Made by a program: the position numbers and the translations under genes
Notes under the pieces: model-generated
Databases searched by the model: none
What the model saw: the letters and a program-made list of their open reading frames with translations, nothing else
Told to the model about the DNA's origin: nothing
Source: a virus
DNA: 64,000 bases
IMG/VR virus record: IMGVR_UViG_3300042539_001379
Location: 1 to 64,000 of that record
Strand: one strand, 5' to 3'
Shown here: positions 35,425 through 43,900 of the stretch, in pieces
Numbering within the stretch: position 1 is the first letter of the stretch
How the letters are laid out: every line of letters starts with the position of its first letter

Positions 35425-36484
35425 ATTTCTTCCAGTCTCGATATCGAGGTTGATTGTTTTCTGAACCAGTAAATAAACTTTTAACGTATTCTAACCCTCG
35501 AGATAGTGCTTCTCTATCTTTAACTGCTCTTGCCTGACTTGCTGGAGTACTGGCTTTGTCTCTTTTTGGTGCAGTTATAGCGTGTTGACTCTTCTCAACG
35601 TAATGATTTAAAAATTGACTTAGAAAATCATCTGCTGAATTAAATCTTTCTAAGTTACCTTGACCAAACATGTTATTGAGTTCGCAACTTTTTGCGAATC
35701 CTTTTATACCGTTGACTAATCTTAAAACATTAACATTTTGTGTATCGACGCCCGGGTTATTTTTTAGCAATGGATCAATTTTTGGATTTTCTATTCCTTG
35801 TTCTTCTGCTTCGTGTAAAAATATGTCTAGTATCCAACGTTTAATATCAGTACCTACGGTATGTAATTGATAACCTTTAAGTGTTTTACCGTAGTTAACT
35901 TTTTTACCATTAATAGTTTTATATTGAATTCCTTTGTGTTGCAGATTAACAGGGTATAATTCACTCATTGTGGCAAACATGTTTCCATTTAATAGGCCTT
36001 TAAGTCCATGTTCGCCGGTGGCTCGAAATCTACCCCACTCTGAAGTTTTAGCAGGGTGAGGCATGAGATCGACTTGTAATTTATCACCTCCAGGTAGTAT
36101 AAACATTGGTTGACTACCTTTACTTTCATTTTTATCAATGTATGATAAATTTGAGTTTTTTATAAAAGAATCAATTAACGACCCCCATTTACCCTGGAGT
36201 TGACCGCTGGTCATTGAATCATACTCGGGCATATCAGGAATAATAAGTTGAAGATCCATATCACCGTATATGGTGTTTTCTGGATCATCAAGTTCGTGAT
36301 ATGCAGCAGAACCTGTGGGATGGCCTACTTCTGCAGGACCTAATCCTTGAGACTTTAACCAAGGATTAAAATCTTTTAAAAAGTTTTTAACAGATTGAAT
36401 TCCTACTTTAACTAACTTGGCTTTAATTCCAGGATTATCGCCAGTGGTCCACCCACCTTCAAAAATAAGTTCTCTTATAAGCAT
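35423..36484 (-). CDS. Pol-beta-type nucleotidyltransferase with capsid-targeting-like start
   Basis: 353 aa. It begins MLIRELIFEGG, like the T4 Alt leader, with a site after I-F-E. The nucleotidyltransferase triad is visible: PTGSAAY (about 56-62), YGDMDLQ (72-78) and LQVDLMPHP (third Asp). The order and the following TSEWGRFRATGEHGLKGLLNG parallel residues 84-205 of the 1085-aa fusion, so the two domains look homologous. The C-terminus is a charged helical tail. It may modify a host target after injection. A late box AATAAATA lies 4 nt before ATG without a ribosome site. Confidence 0.75.
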   Translation of the reverse strand: MLIRELIFEGGWTTGDNPGIKAKLVKVGIQSVKNFLKDFNPWLKSQGLGPAEVGHPTGSAAYHELDDPENTIYGDMDLQLIIPDMPEYDSMTSGQLQGKWGSLIDSFIKNSNLSYIDKNESKGSQPMFILPGGDKLQVDLMPHPAKTSEWGRFRATGEHGLKGLLNGNMFATMSELYPVNLQHKGIQYKTINGKKVNYGKTLKGYQLHTVGTDIKRWILDIFLHEAEEQGIENPKIDPLLKNNPGVDTQNVNVLRLVNGIKGFAKSCELNNMFGQGNLERFNSADDFLSQFLNHYVEKSQHAITAPKRDKASTPASQARAVKDREALSRGLEYVKSLFTGSENNQPRYRDWKK

Positions 36485-36488
36485 CCAT

Positions 36489-36496
36489 TATTTATT
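36489..36496 (-). promoter_or_regulatory. Late promoter box adjoining the 353-aa gene
   Basis: Minus strand AATAAATA, then ATGG, then ATG. The closest spacing of the set; a leaderless or nearly leaderless transcript is implied if it is used. Confidence 0.4.
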
Positions 36497-36497
36497 T

Positions 36498-37424
36498 TCA
36501 AGATTTCAAATTTCTTCCAAGTTTAATTAACACTGCTGCTAAATTAATCTCCGGATCTAAAATTAAGGTGTGATCAACAAGTCCTTGTTTAATAATTAAT
36601 AATGCTTGATCTTTAGTTTCTTCAGTATCGCCGAATAAATCTATATTGTCATACATCCAGGTATAAATTCCGGGAATTTCTTCTGGTCTTGCTCTGCTGC
36701 ACAGTAATTTTCTTGCTTCTTGTATTTTTTTCTTTTTAAATAGTTCGACCATTTCAATCTTATAATCACCAATCATTTCGTTTCCGCTATTTGGTTCTAT
36801 AAGTTTGTTATCAATAATGTTTTGTTGGACTAAATTGATGCATTTTCTTAAGTCAGGGTAAGCCAATTTAACATATGTATCAAGGATATCTAAATCAAAA
36901 TCAACGTTCTCTGAAATTAGAATTGTGGCTAATCTGGCTGTGAATTCTGTTTGATCTATTTTTTCCATATGGAAACCTTGGCACCGACTATGGATTGCTG
37001 GTATAATCCTATTAGGGTGATTGCAGGTTAAAATAAATCTACTAGTGGCTGAGTATTCTTCCATAACACCTCGCATTGCAGCCTGTGCTTCTGGTGTTAG
37101 ATAATCTGCCTCATCTAATAATACTACTTTAAATGGGCCAAACGGAATCATTTGAATAAAATTTGTAATTCTATTTTTAACTTCGTCGATGCCTCGTTCT
37201 CTACTGGCGTTCATTTCTAAAATGTCAAAGGATTGAATTCCTAATTCATTTAGCAAAACTTTGGCCAGTGTAGTTTTTCCGATACCCGGTCCTCCACTAA
37301 GTAGCAAGTGGGGGATACTACCTTGCTTAATCCAACTTTCTACTTGCTTTTTTTGAGCATTATCTCGAAAGACATAATCTTTTACGTTTTTTGGGCGATA
37401 TTTTTCAGTCCAAAGTTCTTTCAT
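36498..37424 (-). CDS. Clamp-loader ATPase subunit, gp44-like
   Basis: 308 aa RFC-type AAA+ protein. Walker A is GGPGIGKT (44-51), Walker B is LLDEADYL (about 102-109), and the SRC arginine finger is IHSRCQGF (146-148). It assembles with the small gp62-like subunit, not identified in this window, and loads the gp45 clamp. It is downstream of the 63-aa membrane gene, overlapping by 4 nt, and likely transcribed from the strong promoter at 37644-37672. Confidence 0.93.
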   Translation of the reverse strand: MKELWTEKYRPKNVKDYVFRDNAQKKQVESWIKQGSIPHLLLSGGPGIGKTTLAKVLLNELGIQSFDILEMNASRERGIDEVKNRITNFIQMIPFGPFKVVLLDEADYLTPEAQAAMRGVMEEYSATSRFILTCNHPNRIIPAIHSRCQGFHMEKIDQTEFTARLATILISENVDFDLDILDTYVKLAYPDLRKCINLVQQNIIDNKLIEPNSGNEMIGDYKIEMVELFKKKKIQEARKLLCSRARPEEIPGIYTWMYDNIDLFGDTEETKDQALLIIKQGLVDHTLILDPEINLAAVLIKLGRNLKS

Positions 37425-37612
37425 ACTAGTTCCTCAGCAATACCTAAAATTTCTGCTAAAAATAATAATACTCCCCCGGCAATTAACCATTCACCGTGAG
37501 GAATAATATATCCAGCAGCAACAATAGATCCAGAAGCAACAATTCTTAGACCGCTTTTAACAAGGCTAACATAAAAGTGTCCCTTGCTTGTATCTTTAGG
37601 TTGAACGTTCAT
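37421..37612 (-). CDS. Small membrane protein
   Basis: 63 aa from the ATG at 37612 (ribosome site GGATGG); an upstream TTG in frame has no ribosome site. Two hydrophobic segments (SGLRIVASGSIVAAGYII and WLIAGGVLLFLAEILGI) are joined by a short loop. It overlaps gp44 by 4 nt. Function unknown; small host-membrane proteins are common in T4-like early regions. Confidence 0.65.
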   Translation of the reverse strand: MNVQPKDTSKGHFYVSLVKSGLRIVASGSIVAAGYIIPHGEWLIAGGVLLFLAEILGIAEELV

Positions 37613-37757
37613 TTTTAAACCATCCTTTAATTGTTTTAACAAGATTATAAAATCTCAAATGATGTATGTCAATTGTGGGAGGCCTATGTGGGCACCGACC
37701 TTGATTATAATCACAGGAAGGACTAATTGGCTGTCTGCATATACGACAATTAGGCAC
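37596..37757 (-). CDS. Small zinc-finger-like protein
   Basis: 53 aa. A GTG start at 37757 is chosen because TGGAGG stands six bases upstream inside the end of the neighbouring gene; no ATG is available. The N-terminus is a tight metal-binding motif: NCRICRQPISPSCDYNQGRCPH, four Cys and a His. A basic tail follows (KTIKGWFKNERST). It overlaps both neighbours. DNA or RNA binding is likely. Confidence 0.6.
   Translation of the reverse strand: MPNCRICRQPISPSCDYNQGRCPHRPPTIDIHHLRFYNLVKTIKGWFKNERST
37644..37672 (-). promoter_or_regulatory. Consensus sigma70 promoter for gp44 unit
   Basis: Minus strand TTGACA, exactly 17 nt, TATAAT: a perfect host consensus, inside the coding region of the small zinc-finger gene. 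Ribosome site GGATGG follows 20 nt later. Confidence 0.85.
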
Positions 37758-38091
37758 GTAAAGCCTCCATTGTAACAATTTTACCTAGTTGATCACCTAA
37801 ATCTTGATCATCAGTTACAATATGCATTTTAGTATTTCGACGATCTTTATGCCGATCATAAGTTGTAGTTTCAATAACATACCCACCCGCGGCTCTATAT
37901 AATTGAAACTTCATTCCTTCGGATTGAAGACCTGCTGGTTCTACAGACAACACAGATTCTCTTTCAGGTTGACTGTCAAAGTTCATTAACCAATTTCGTA
38001 TCCAACGACGCATTCTATGTTTTTTCATGTGTGTATTAACCCTTCTTACATTGTTTATTGATGATAGTTTTGCTTGAGCCCCGTAGTGCAT
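37750..38091 (-). CDS. Uncharacterised small protein
   Basis: 113 aa if started at 38091, coupled to the preceding stop (TAAAATG). An internal ATG at about residue 22 (MKKHRMRRWIRNWL) is an alternative. The C-terminal half is an ordered beta-alpha segment: FQLYRAAGGYVIETTTYDRHKDRRNTKMHIV, then DQDLGDQLGKIVTMEALR. No family recognised. Confidence 0.7.
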   Translation of the reverse strand: MHYGAQAKLSSINNVRRVNTHMKKHRMRRWIRNWLMNFDSQPERESVLSVEPAGLQSEGMKFQLYRAAGGYVIETTTYDRHKDRRNTKMHIVTDDQDLGDQLGKIVTMEALRA

Positions 38092-38092
38092 T

Positions 38093-38569
38093 TTACCATT
38101 TCTCCGATAAATTAGTTTTTAATGTTTCTGCTTCTTTAACTCGTTTACGAAGATTACTAGAGCTAAAACTATGATCCCTACCGTTATATACCAATTCAAT
38201 TCCTCTTTTAATACAAATATCTTTACCAGTAAAATCTTTTCCTTGATATTCAACACCTAAAATTCTAACATTGATTGGTAAAGTCAACAGTATATCTTCA
38301 AGATCTTTTTCTGTTTGGTATACTACGATTTCGTCAACATACCTAACTGCTTGAAGTTGAATTTGCCGCTCTACAATGCTTTGTACAGGATTATTTTTAG
38401 TATTAGGTCTGTCAATGGTGGGATCTGTTTGAAGTGCTGCAATTAGATAATCACAGTGTCTTTTTGCTTCACTAAGCATAGCAATATGCCCTGCATGTAA
38501 AAGGTCAAAGGTACTAAAAGTAATACCAACTTTCTTTTCTTGAAGTTCTTTAATTTTATTAAAAATCAT
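38093..38569 (-). CDS. Cytidylyltransferase-family nucleotidyltransferase (TagD/RfaE-like)
   Basis: 158 aa, a single HxGH nucleotidyltransferase domain. It has GITFSTFDLLHAGHIAML near residue 15 with HAGH, YLIAALQTDP, and the C-terminal SFSSSNLRKRV corresponding to ISSTxxR. Such enzymes form CDP- or ADP-linked intermediates in lipid or sugar metabolism; in phages they may feed glycan synthesis. It is distinct from the HxGH domain in the 1085-aa fusion. It overlaps no neighbour but is 1-2 nt from both. Confidence 0.85.
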   Translation of the reverse strand: MIFNKIKELQEKKVGITFSTFDLLHAGHIAMLSEAKRHCDYLIAALQTDPTIDRPNTKNNPVQSIVERQIQLQAVRYVDEIVVYQTEKDLEDILLTLPINVRILGVEYQGKDFTGKDICIKRGIELVYNGRDHSFSSSNLRKRVKEAETLKTNLSEKW

Positions 38570-38570
38570 A

Positions 38571-38810
38571 TTATTCTTCTTTTAAGATCTTAATTACTTT
38601 CTTTTTTTCTTGTTCTCTCAGCCATTCGTCTTCTGGAGAAAAAGTGGGGCATTTTTTAATTGCTTCGTCTAAAAGCCATTTTAATTGATAAAGATCTTGT
38701 TTTACACCCCATGCAGTAAACCCATCTTGTCGAGGCGATGCACAAATTCGATAGGCATTATTAATTTGCCTAGAAATATCTTCCACGCTCCAATTTTTAA
38801 TATAGGTCAT
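38571..38810 (-). CDS. Small helical protein, apparently leaderless
   Basis: 79 aa, helical: WSVEDISRQINNAYRICASPRQDG, then a charged C-terminus WLREQEKKKVIKILKEE. No domain recognised. The ATG is only 6 nt after the -10 box of a perfect sigma70 promoter and has no ribosome site, so the message should be leaderless. Confidence 0.65.
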   Translation of the reverse strand: MTYIKNWSVEDISRQINNAYRICASPRQDGFTAWGVKQDLYQLKWLLDEAIKKCPTFSPEDEWLREQEKKKVIKILKEE

Positions 38811-38816
38811 ATTTTT

Positions 38817-38845
38817 ATTATAATAAAAAAAATAGGACCTGTCAA
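38817..38845 (-). promoter_or_regulatory. Consensus sigma70 promoter overlapping a terminator
   Basis: Minus strand TTGACA, 17 nt, TATAAT, then AAAAAT and the ATG at 38810. The -35 box lies over the loop and 3' arm of the terminator hairpin, and the T-run forms the spacer. Confidence 0.8.
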
Positions 38846-38854
38846 GGTCCTATT
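38823..38854 (-). terminator. Rho-independent terminator of the gp31-like gene
   Basis: 10-bp stem AATAGGACCT / AGGTCCTATT around a 4-nt loop, followed on the minus strand by a run of eight T. It ends transcripts from the GroES-like gene. Confidence 0.85.
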
Positions 38855-38872
38855 TTGCCGTTACACAAGTTC

Positions 38873-39208
38873 TCAAACTCTAACATCGACATCACTGGGG
38901 TTTTCGTCGGCAGTGAGCATAATAGCATTTGTTTCGACTCTCCTAAGTTCTAAGATACTGCCGTCGTCTTGTTCAAGTTCAATAGTTCTGGTCCATCTAC
39001 CGTGTTCAACACAGACCCATTCACCAACTTTGATATCTTTTTGTTCAGGTCCTACTGCCCAAACTCGACCCCAACGAGGTTTGATTCCGGAAGTTTTTCC
39101 ATCATCTGAATTAATAATAATTCCGGATTTAGTTTGTTGTACCCCAAAGTTCATATCTGATACTAAGACATGATCTCTAATTGGTAAAATTTTACCTTTA
39201 ATTTTCAT
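38873..39208 (-). CDS. GroES/gp31-like co-chaperonin
   Basis: 111 aa, the size of T4 gp31. The GroES-type barrel pattern is visible: ILPIRDHVLVSDM, a mobile-loop-like stretch (NFGVQQTKSGIIINSDDGKTSG) that in GroES contacts GroEL, then GRVWAVGPEQKDIKVGEWVCVEHG. In T4, gp31 replaces GroES for folding the large capsid protein. No GroEL gene is present, so host GroEL would be used. It overlaps the 102-aa gene by 11 nt. Confidence 0.75.
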   Translation of the reverse strand: MKIKGKILPIRDHVLVSDMNFGVQQTKSGIIINSDDGKTSGIKPRWGRVWAVGPEQKDIKVGEWVCVEHGRWTRTIELEQDDGSILELRRVETNAIMLTADENPSDVDVRV

Positions 39209-39506
39209 TTTCGTTCTCGTTATTTTTTACTTTTTTTGGAGGATTTACTGTAGTTTGAGGTTGAACATTATTTTGTTGAGGTTTCGTTTCAACAATTCTA
39301 GAACCTTCTTTTTTTACTTTTGGATTGTTTTCGTAATATTCTGCCATTACTTCTTCTCGTTTACGAATAATTTTTCCACCAGATCCTAGTTCATCACCTC
39401 TAGCATTAACTTTTACATTTCCGATTGCTGGCATAAGTTCGTGCTGACGCATTAATTTATCCATGTCAACTTCTTTGCCTTGCATAGTTCTATATATTCG
39501 TCCCAT
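39198..39506 (-). CDS. Uncharacterised protein with disordered tail
   Basis: 102 aa. The N-terminal half is ordered and distinctive (IYRTMQGKEVDMDKLMRQHELMPAIGNVKVNARGDEL, then IIRKREEVMAEYY). The C-terminal 40 aa are Lys/Asn/Pro-rich and disordered. Similar proteins occur in T4-like phages near head genes, but no function was recognised. It overlaps the gp31-like gene by 11 nt, so folding or assembly of head proteins is a reasonable guess. Confidence 0.7.
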   Translation of the reverse strand: MGRIYRTMQGKEVDMDKLMRQHELMPAIGNVKVNARGDELGSGGKIIRKREEVMAEYYENNPKVKKEGSRIVETKPQQNNVQPQTTVNPPKKVKNNENENEN

Positions 39507-39516
39507 TTTATTCTCC

Positions 39517-40032
39517 TTATTTTAGGAATTCATGTATGTCTAGTTCGTATTTAATACTGTTTATTTTATGTACCCCAATCAAGTAAAGAACAAAACTAGC
39601 AACACTTGATCCTCTTCCTACACCCCAAACAATATTATGTTTACGCATTGTATCTATTAAATATTTAAGATAATACAACAAATCTATCATATTATATTGA
39701 GCAAAAAGTTCTAATTCAGTTGTTACCCGGTTAGTTTCTTCAACACTATTGCATTGTAAATATAATTGTTCGATTAATTCTGGGCAATAATTTTTTGGCA
39801 TAAACCAATTAATTTGGTTATTTTTATCGAACTCTTCTGTAGAAATATCTAGATCTACATACTTTTTTAATTTTGAAAAGTTATCTTTATTTTTATCTAG
39901 TGAAGAATTAAATTTATCTGTTTCTGCGTCATTTAAAAAAATATTTTGATAATTTTTAATTTGACCCGAATACAAGTGACTAAAAAATTCATCTTGAGAT
40001 AATAAAATTCTTCCAAATTTATCAATGTTCAT
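39517..40032 (-). CDS. Solo fragment resembling the bacterial DNA polymerase III alpha palm
   Basis: 171 aa. The C-terminal segment, NIVWGVGRGSSVASFVLYLIGVHKI... YELDIHEFL, matches the GxGRGSAAGSLVAYxLGI motif and following strand of C-family polymerases (PolC/DnaE). The motif that would carry the catalytic aspartates downstream is absent, since the protein ends there. The N-terminus is polar and unlike DnaE. It has a normal start and stop and so is not an obvious frameshift remnant. Role unknown; possibly a decoy or regulator of the host replicase. Confidence 0.6.
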   Translation of the reverse strand: MNIDKFGRILLSQDEFFSHLYSGQIKNYQNIFLNDAETDKFNSSLDKNKDNFSKLKKYVDLDISTEEFDKNNQINWFMPKNYCPELIEQLYLQCNSVEETNRVTTELELFAQYNMIDLLYYLKYLIDTMRKHNIVWGVGRGSSVASFVLYLIGVHKINSIKYELDIHEFLK

Positions 40033-40063
40033 TTACTAACGATAACATATATCTTGAATAAAA

Positions 40064-40306
40064 TCAATGATCAACGTTGATAAAATCATCAAAATTTTTG
40101 CCTTTTGATTCCAATTTTTCCAACGCTGCTTGATGGCGCTTAGACTGTTCCTCTCTATATGCTTCTAGTATTATAGAAATTTGGTTACATACTCCGCCTT
40201 GTCCAGACCTCGAAGCCACAAGAAATTTTTTCATTAACTCTGTTATTCTATTGTCAATATCTTCGTTTTTTAATTTACTTAAATCTGGTAAAAGAGGATT
40301 AAACAT
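40064..40306 (-). CDS. Small helical protein, unknown
   Basis: 80 aa, helical: LSKLKNEDIDNRITELMKKFLVASRSGQGGVCNQISIILEAYREEQSKRHQAALEKLES. A two-helix hairpin around SGQGG is suggested. It stands just downstream of the fibre cluster and may be a small virion or chaperone protein. Confidence 0.65.
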   Translation of the reverse strand: MFNPLLPDLSKLKNEDIDNRITELMKKFLVASRSGQGGVCNQISIILEAYREEQSKRHQAALEKLESKGKNFDDFINVDH

Positions 40307-40307
40307 T

Positions 40308-40691
40308 TTAGATCAAGGTTCCCGAAATAGCATACCAATTTCCATTATAATAATACGCTGGGCAATTATAAGTGTCTGTTACAAAAACTAATGTACCATT
40401 AATTGCGGTACCTTCGTCTACTAACGCACTTAATTCAGCCAGGGTATAATTTTTTAATATTATAGAACAATTTTCAAGTGCTGCTTTTTTAATTATATTA
40501 CCACCAAAGTTATTTGTTGATGATAAACTAATTAGGTTAGATTGCAAGGTACTAATCTCATCACCTGCAACATCTAATGCAGACTTAATCATAGAAAAAT
40601 TGGTTCTAAAACCTTGACTATCATTATCTTCACCGGGGGTTGGAAAATTTATATCTATTAATTCTGTATAATCTGTTATTGTACTTGCCAT
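40308..40691 (-). CDS. Small fibre/adhesin protein with shared attachment domain
   Basis: 127 aa. The N-terminal 60 aa (TDYTELIDINFPTPGEDNDSQGFRTNFSMIKSALDVAGDEI) form a module repeated in the next gene. The C-terminal half (AALENCSIILKNYTLAEL... VFVTDTYNCPAYYYNGNWYAISG) ends in a fibre-tip motif with an aromatic patch. It looks like a small trimeric fibre built on a common attachment module. Confidence 0.65.
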   Translation of the reverse strand: MASTITDYTELIDINFPTPGEDNDSQGFRTNFSMIKSALDVAGDEISTLQSNLISLSSTNNFGGNIIKKAALENCSIILKNYTLAELSALVDEGTAINGTLVFVTDTYNCPAYYYNGNWYAISGTLI

Positions 40692-40703
40692 GTGTACTCC
40701 GAT

Positions 40704-40958
40704 TTAAGGATAACTTTTTAGAAAAATTTCACAATTATCAATCACGGCGTTAGTTATAGTTCCGAAATAATTGAAATCGTTTGTGTTGTTCAAATACACT
40801 CCACTAGATTTAATATTGTTTATTTCGCCGTCGACTATTTCAATAGAAGTTTTGATTTTATCAAAGTTGTTTCTAAATCCTTTTAAGTCATTGAGTTTTC
40901 CTTTTACTGGAAAATTTTCATTTATTAAATTGCTAAAATTAGTTACCGTACTTGTCAT
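40704..40958 (-). CDS. Short paralogue of the adjacent fibre protein
   Basis: 84 aa, paralogous to the first 75 residues of the 127-aa gene downstream (TNFSNLINENFPVKGKLNDLKGFRNNFDKIKTSIEIVDGEI). It stops after FLKSYP, in line with NYTLAEL of the paralogue, so it lacks the tip. It may be an intact short head domain or a truncated copy left by a tip exchange. Confidence 0.6.
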   Translation of the reverse strand: MTSTVTNFSNLINENFPVKGKLNDLKGFRNNFDKIKTSIEIVDGEINNIKSSGVYLNNTNDFNYFGTITNAVIDNCEIFLKSYP

Positions 40959-40959
40959 G

Positions 40960-43900
40960 TTATTGTTTTGATTTTAATTGCTTTACTTCTTCTGATAGTT
41001 CTTTAATTGCTTCGATTAATAACGGAATTAATCTTTCATATTGAACAGTTTTGTAATTTTCTCCAGATTTACTATTTCCGTTTTCATCTCTATCAAAAGG
41101 TGCATTTTTTACTGCTTCGGGTAAAACTGATTCTACCTCATCAGCAAATAATCCAACTAAGTTAGTTGATTTATCATATCCAAAACTTTCAGCCAAGTCA
41201 TTTGGGTTGTATGTTATACCGTTTAGTTTTTCTACTTTTTCTAATGCATTTTCTAAAGGTTTAACATTTGTTTTTAATCTTCTATCTGAATAATATGCTG
41301 TAACTTCGCCTACGGCATTAATGTCGCCACCGGCAAACATATGATTATTAGTTAAGTTCCAATAAGCAGGCCATTGACTGTTTACTTGACTCCAGGTTTC
41401 TGTGTCATTGCCACCTCTTAAAATATAAAATAAATCACTAGTGCAATGTAACATTGCTGAGTTATTATTTGTGTCTCGTAGGTATACTGTTGGACTTGCA
41501 CCTCTCAACACTAATGTTCCTAGATCAAATCTGTTAGCATTGTCATCATATAATCTAACACTTCCGTCTACATCTATTGTTTTATTAAAATAAAATAAAT
41601 CTCTATCAGTTTGGAAATGACAATAACTGGAATTCATTGGCCCTAAATCTAACCATCCAGATGGTGTATTAAATCGATGAGCATCGCTGGTATTTGGATT
41701 CCATGAATAATTGCTATTTTCAGAATCGTAAAACTGTTTAGCCCTTACTACATCAAAAGTAACATCTGTTGATGAAGTATTACCTAAATGAAGTATTTTA
41801 TTTTTAACAGCACCTGCACTCCAACCACCGACGAATAAATCATTGGTTGTTCCATCTAGACCAAAATGTACAGCATAATCACTTCCAATATGGAAGGTCA
41901 TATATGCATCTGTGTTAAGAGTCGCTTGATAAACTTGAAGTGTGTTAACCTGTCCTGTATTATTTCCTAAAGCACCTGTAGGCGTTGTTATAATTAACGG
42001 ACCATCAGTTGCAGCCCATGTATCGCCTACATCGCTTCTTAAGAATTGTGTAGAATTTAAACCATCTAATTTATCTGCATCCGCTGCTGAACCAGCAGCA
42101 CCTGCTGTATCTGACCAAAATGGAATACCTTCTGCACTGACCTTCAAGATTTGATTTTCTAAGCCGATGCCTAAGAATGTAGTTAATCCTGGATTACTTT
42201 GATATGGAATACTGCCTTTTACTCCTCCTGCAAGATTGGTTGCAGTTGTTGAAGTTAAAGAAGTATTAGATTGATTAACGTTTCCAGACCATGTTGGCTT
42301 TCCGTTACTACCTACAGTTAATACTTGGTTTTCTGATCCTATAGACAAAAATACAGTATCATTTACACTATTTTGATACGGTATAGAACCAACAGCGCCA
42401 CCTGTTAAATTATCTGCAGATGTTACTGACAATGTGTCTCTGTTAACCCATTCAGGAACACCACTGGCATTAACTGTTAAAATTTGATTTTCTGTTCCTA
42501 TTGCTAGGAATACAGTATCATCTACGGCATTTTGATAAAGAATACTGCCCTTTGCTCCACCTAGTACATCTTGTGCAAACGATGCAGTTGTAACCGACAA
42601 TGTATCTCTATTAACCCATGCAGGTACCCCGCTAGCATTAACAGATAACAATTGATTTTGTGCTCCAATTCCTAAGAATGTAGTTAATCCTGGATTACTT
42701 TGATATGGAATGCTTCCTTTTACACCACCTGCAAGATTGGTTGCAGTAGAAGATGCCATACTGCTACTATCAACCCATTCTGGTGTATTTCCCGAACCAA
42801 CGGACAAAATTTGTGTCGGTGAACCAATATTTAAAAACACCGTGTCATTAACTGTATTTTGATATGGAATAGCGCCAGTTGATCCGCCTATTAAATCTTG
42901 AGCCAGAGATGCTGTAGTAACAGATACTGTATCTCTGTTAACCCATACAGGTACTCCTCCTGCGCTTACAGATAACAATTGATTTTGTGTGCCAATTCCT
43001 AAGAATATAGTATCGTTAGCATTATTTTGATAAGGTATACTTCCCTTTACGCCGCCTAACAAATCAAATGCAAATGTTGCAGTTGTAACCGATAATGTAT
43101 CTCTATCTACCCATTCTAATGAATTTCCAGCACCTACTGTTAAAATTTGTGATTGAAGACCAATTCCTAAGAATGTAGTTGTTCCAGGATTACTTTGGTA
43201 TGGAACACTGCCAATTGTGCCCCCTGCAAGGTTTGTTGCGGTATTGGCATTTGCTATTGTTAACGCCCCCGGATCACTCCAAGTTGGTGCTGTAGAACCG
43301 GCAGTTAGTATAGATCCAAAAGATCCAAGAGATAAAAATGTTGTATTATTAGCACCGGACTGATATGGAAGACTTCCTGCCGAACCGCCACTTAATTCGT
43401 TGGCTATATTAGCACTTCCTACACTTAACGTAGATTGATCTACAAATGCTGGTCCTCCGGGATCGGTTCCTTTACTAATTAACACTTGATCGGTGTCGCC
43501 AGGACCAAAGAATCCAGTGAGACCAAAATCAATTTGATACGGTATTTGATTTATTGTTCCGCCGTCAATATTTGTTGCTGTTGTTACAGATAATGTTGTT
43601 CTATTAATCCATACTGGTAATCCGCTGGCATTAACAGATAACAATTGATTTTGTGATCCTATACCTAAAAACACAGTATCATTGACTGCATTTTGATATG
43701 GAATACTACCTTTTACGCCACCTAGTAAATCTTGTGCAAAAGATGCAGTAGTAACTGCTACAGTACTTCTGTTGACCCATACTGGTAATCCGCTGGCATT
43801 AACTGTTAAAATTTGATCTTCAGTTCCGATTGCTAGGAACACAGTGTCATCTACTGCATTTTGATAAGGTATACTTCCTGTTGCACCACCTAATAAATCT

